In this document: in pieces, positions 62,975 to 64,000 of the stretch
How positions within the stretch are numbered: the stretch's first letter is position 1
Layout of the letters: each line of letters begins with the position of its first letter
Source of the DNA: Bacteroidales bacterium
GTDB taxonomy: Bacteria > Bacteroidota > Bacteroidia > Bacteroidales > VadinHA17
NCBI GenBank assembly: GCA_029932855.1
Contig: JAOZPG010000010.1
Span: 19,507 to 83,506 of the forward strand
Length of the DNA: 64,000 nucleotides
Direction of reading: 5' to 3'
Translations under genes and position numbers: made by a program
The notes under the pieces: model-generated
Told to the model about the DNA's origin: nothing
The model's input: only the letters and a program-made list of their open reading frames with translations
Database searches by the model: none

Positions 62975-64000
62975 TTAATTAAAGCCCAGTTCTCTGAGTT
63001 TTAAAAGTATTTCCGGGTCGATATTATTATGCTCAATTGTATATGCGGGAAACTCTCTGCGGACGGGGTAATTTGTCCTGAGGGATTCGAATTTTGATAT
63101 ATCCCTGATTAATGTGTGGTGGTCTTCCATTATGGGATAAGTTGTTAGAATAGCCTGGCTGAGTATTTCCTGCTCAGGCAGCAGCTTATTGTCAAATCTT
63201 ATTATTCTGTCAGTAGTGTCCCTCATATGGCTTTCCCAGTTATCAAGGCCCAGCTTAAAGAAGCTGCTTAAGGCTTTTACTATTATGCTTGTGCCCATGG
63301 CTTTTCCGTCGGCTGAATAGCCTGCTATATGGGGGGTGCCCAGATCGGCAAGCTTAAGGAGTTCAGGATTACAGTCAGGTTCATTTCTCCATACATCAAG
63401 AACAGCGCCCGACAGTTTCCCGGTTTTTAGATTTTTTATAAGCTGATCTTCATCCACCACTTCACCACGGGAACTGTTTATTATTATTGCACCTCTCTTT
63501 GTACCTTCAAAAAAATCACTGTTGCACAGTTCGGTGGTTTTGTCCACTCCTTTTGTGATCAGGGGGACATGAAAGCTGATTATATCAGATTCTTTAAGTA
63601 TTCTTTCTATGGGAACAAAGGCTTGTGGCCCCTCATTTCTTTCACGTGGAGGGTCATTGAGCAACACTCTGAGGCCCAGTATTTTGGCCATCCTGGCAAG
63701 CTTGCTTCCAACATGGCCGGCACCAACTATCCCAAGTACCTTATCGTGAAATCTGAAATTATGTTTTTTAGCCAGAAAGGATAGTGCAGCAGCTATGTAC
63801 TGCATGACTGAAGAGGAATTGCATCCCGGGGCATTCTCCCAGTGTATTCCGGCCCTCTTACAATAATCTATGTCTATATGGTCTATTCCTGCCGTGGCGG
63901 TGCCAATAAACTTTAATTTGCTGTTTTTCAGCAATTCCCTGTTTATCTTTGTGCGGGTTCTTATTAGCAGGGCATCAGCATCCTTAACTGTCTTATTATT
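62975..64000 (-). CDS. pdxB: 4-phosphoerythronate dehydrogenase, partial at the right edge
   Basis: PdxB oxidises 4-phosphoerythronate with NAD+ in the DXP-dependent vitamin B6 route. The frame is open to the window edge: the codons upstream of residue MLKNSKLKF read VKDADALLIRTRTKINRE, so the start lies past 64000 and about 341 codons are visible. The NAD motif GIVGAGHVGSKLAR, INSSRGEVVDEDQL and the catalytic TPHIAGYSADGKAMG are present, and the chain ends in the PdxB C-terminal dimerisation domain. No sign of damage is seen. Confidence 0.93.
   Translation of the reverse strand, partial: NNKTVKDADALLIRTRTKINRELLKNSKLKFIGTATAGIDHIDIDYCKRAGIHWENAPGCNSSSVMQYIAAALSFLAKKHNFRFHDKVLGIVGAGHVGSKLARMAKILGLRVLLNDPPRERNEGPQAFVPIERILKESDIISFHVPLITKGVDKTTELCNSDFFEGTKRGAIIINSSRGEVVDEDQLIKNLKTGKLSGAVLDVWRNEPDCNPELLKLADLGTPHIAGYSADGKAMGTSIIVKALSSFFKLGLDNWESHMRDTTDRIIRFDNKLLPEQEILSQAILTTYPIMEDHHTLIRDISKFESLRTNYPVRREFPAYTIEHNNIDPEILLKLRELGFN

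Overview
The window reads as a stretch of core chromosome from a member of the Bacteroidota, most like Bacteroidales/Marinilabiliales. The grounds are a gliding-motility lipoprotein GldB, a secreted protein with a type IX secretion (T9SS) C-terminal sorting domain, aminofutalosine synthase (MqnE), MeaB with acyl-CoA carboxylase subunits, DUF1573 and DUF4369-TlpA proteins, and promoters of the Bacteroidota type (TTG/TTTG, about 18-23 bases, TAnnTTTG). GC content looks close to 40 percent by eye. I see no rRNA, tRNA, CRISPR array, insertion sequence or prophage. All 61 genes called look intact; the last one runs off the right edge. No gene-free stretch exceeds 300 bases.

Layout. 1-171: a 56-bp tandem repeat carrying promoter-like elements and an inverted pair of DnaA-box-like 9-mers. 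172-7754: pcm, an MBL-fold hydrolase, gcvP, then ddl and meaB reading back, and a DUF1573 protein. 7926-11820: a very large TolB-like outer-membrane protein, a half-size TSUP permease and a small 2[4Fe-4S] ferredoxin with its own promoter and terminator. 11905-19250: gldB, an outer-membrane barrel, nadE, a four-cysteine Crp/Fnr regulator, a lipid A acyltransferase, tdk, a Bacteroidota hypothetical protein and rsmI. 19324-25724: an RmuC-like gene with unusual codon use, a SnoaL-like lipoprotein, a DEAD-box helicase, a PepT-like peptidase, a YjjG-type phosphatase and dnaB. 25898-30986: ispE, carboxylase subunits, an LptF/LptG permease and tgt. 31157-38849: a glycosyltransferase, an ECF sigma factor, rsmG, rpmH, mqnE, a PASTA protein, a T9SS cargo and rluD. 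38988-48595: a TlpA thioredoxin, lpdA, an aminotransferase, two lipoproteins including a serpin, and an ECF sigma factor coupled to a protein with an inner-membrane segment and a C-terminal outer-membrane barrel, then a lytic transglycosylase. 48651-64000: uvrA, a LOG-like protein, two envelope proteins, smpB, miaA, a HAD phosphatase, transketolase, a secreted glutamine-amidotransferase-like lipoprotein, a DUF4198 protein, an isoprenylcysteine-methyltransferase-like membrane protein, a small barrel and pdxB.

How the genes work together. Much of the set is housekeeping: tRNA and rRNA modification (tgt, miaA, rsmG, rsmI, rluD), replication and repair (dnaB, uvrA), ribosome rescue (smpB), cofactors (nadE, pdxB, ispE, mqnE), and glycine cleavage (gcvP, with an lpdA elsewhere that could supply the L protein). 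A second theme is the cell envelope: lipid A acylation, LPS export, peptidoglycan synthesis and turnover, and several barrels and lipoproteins.

The most interesting system is the ECF sigma factor/dual-membrane protein pair at 45462-47547. Its architecture matches the dual membrane-spanning anti-sigma factors described in Bacteroides thetaiotaomicron, where one polypeptide links an outer-membrane barrel to a cytoplasmic sigma factor. Other points of note are a serpin lipoprotein, a secreted class I glutamine-amidotransferase-like lipoprotein, a TGT without its zinc cysteines, a TolB-like fusion protein with an apparently dead peptidase-like domain, and nine convergent gene pairs with almost no space between them.
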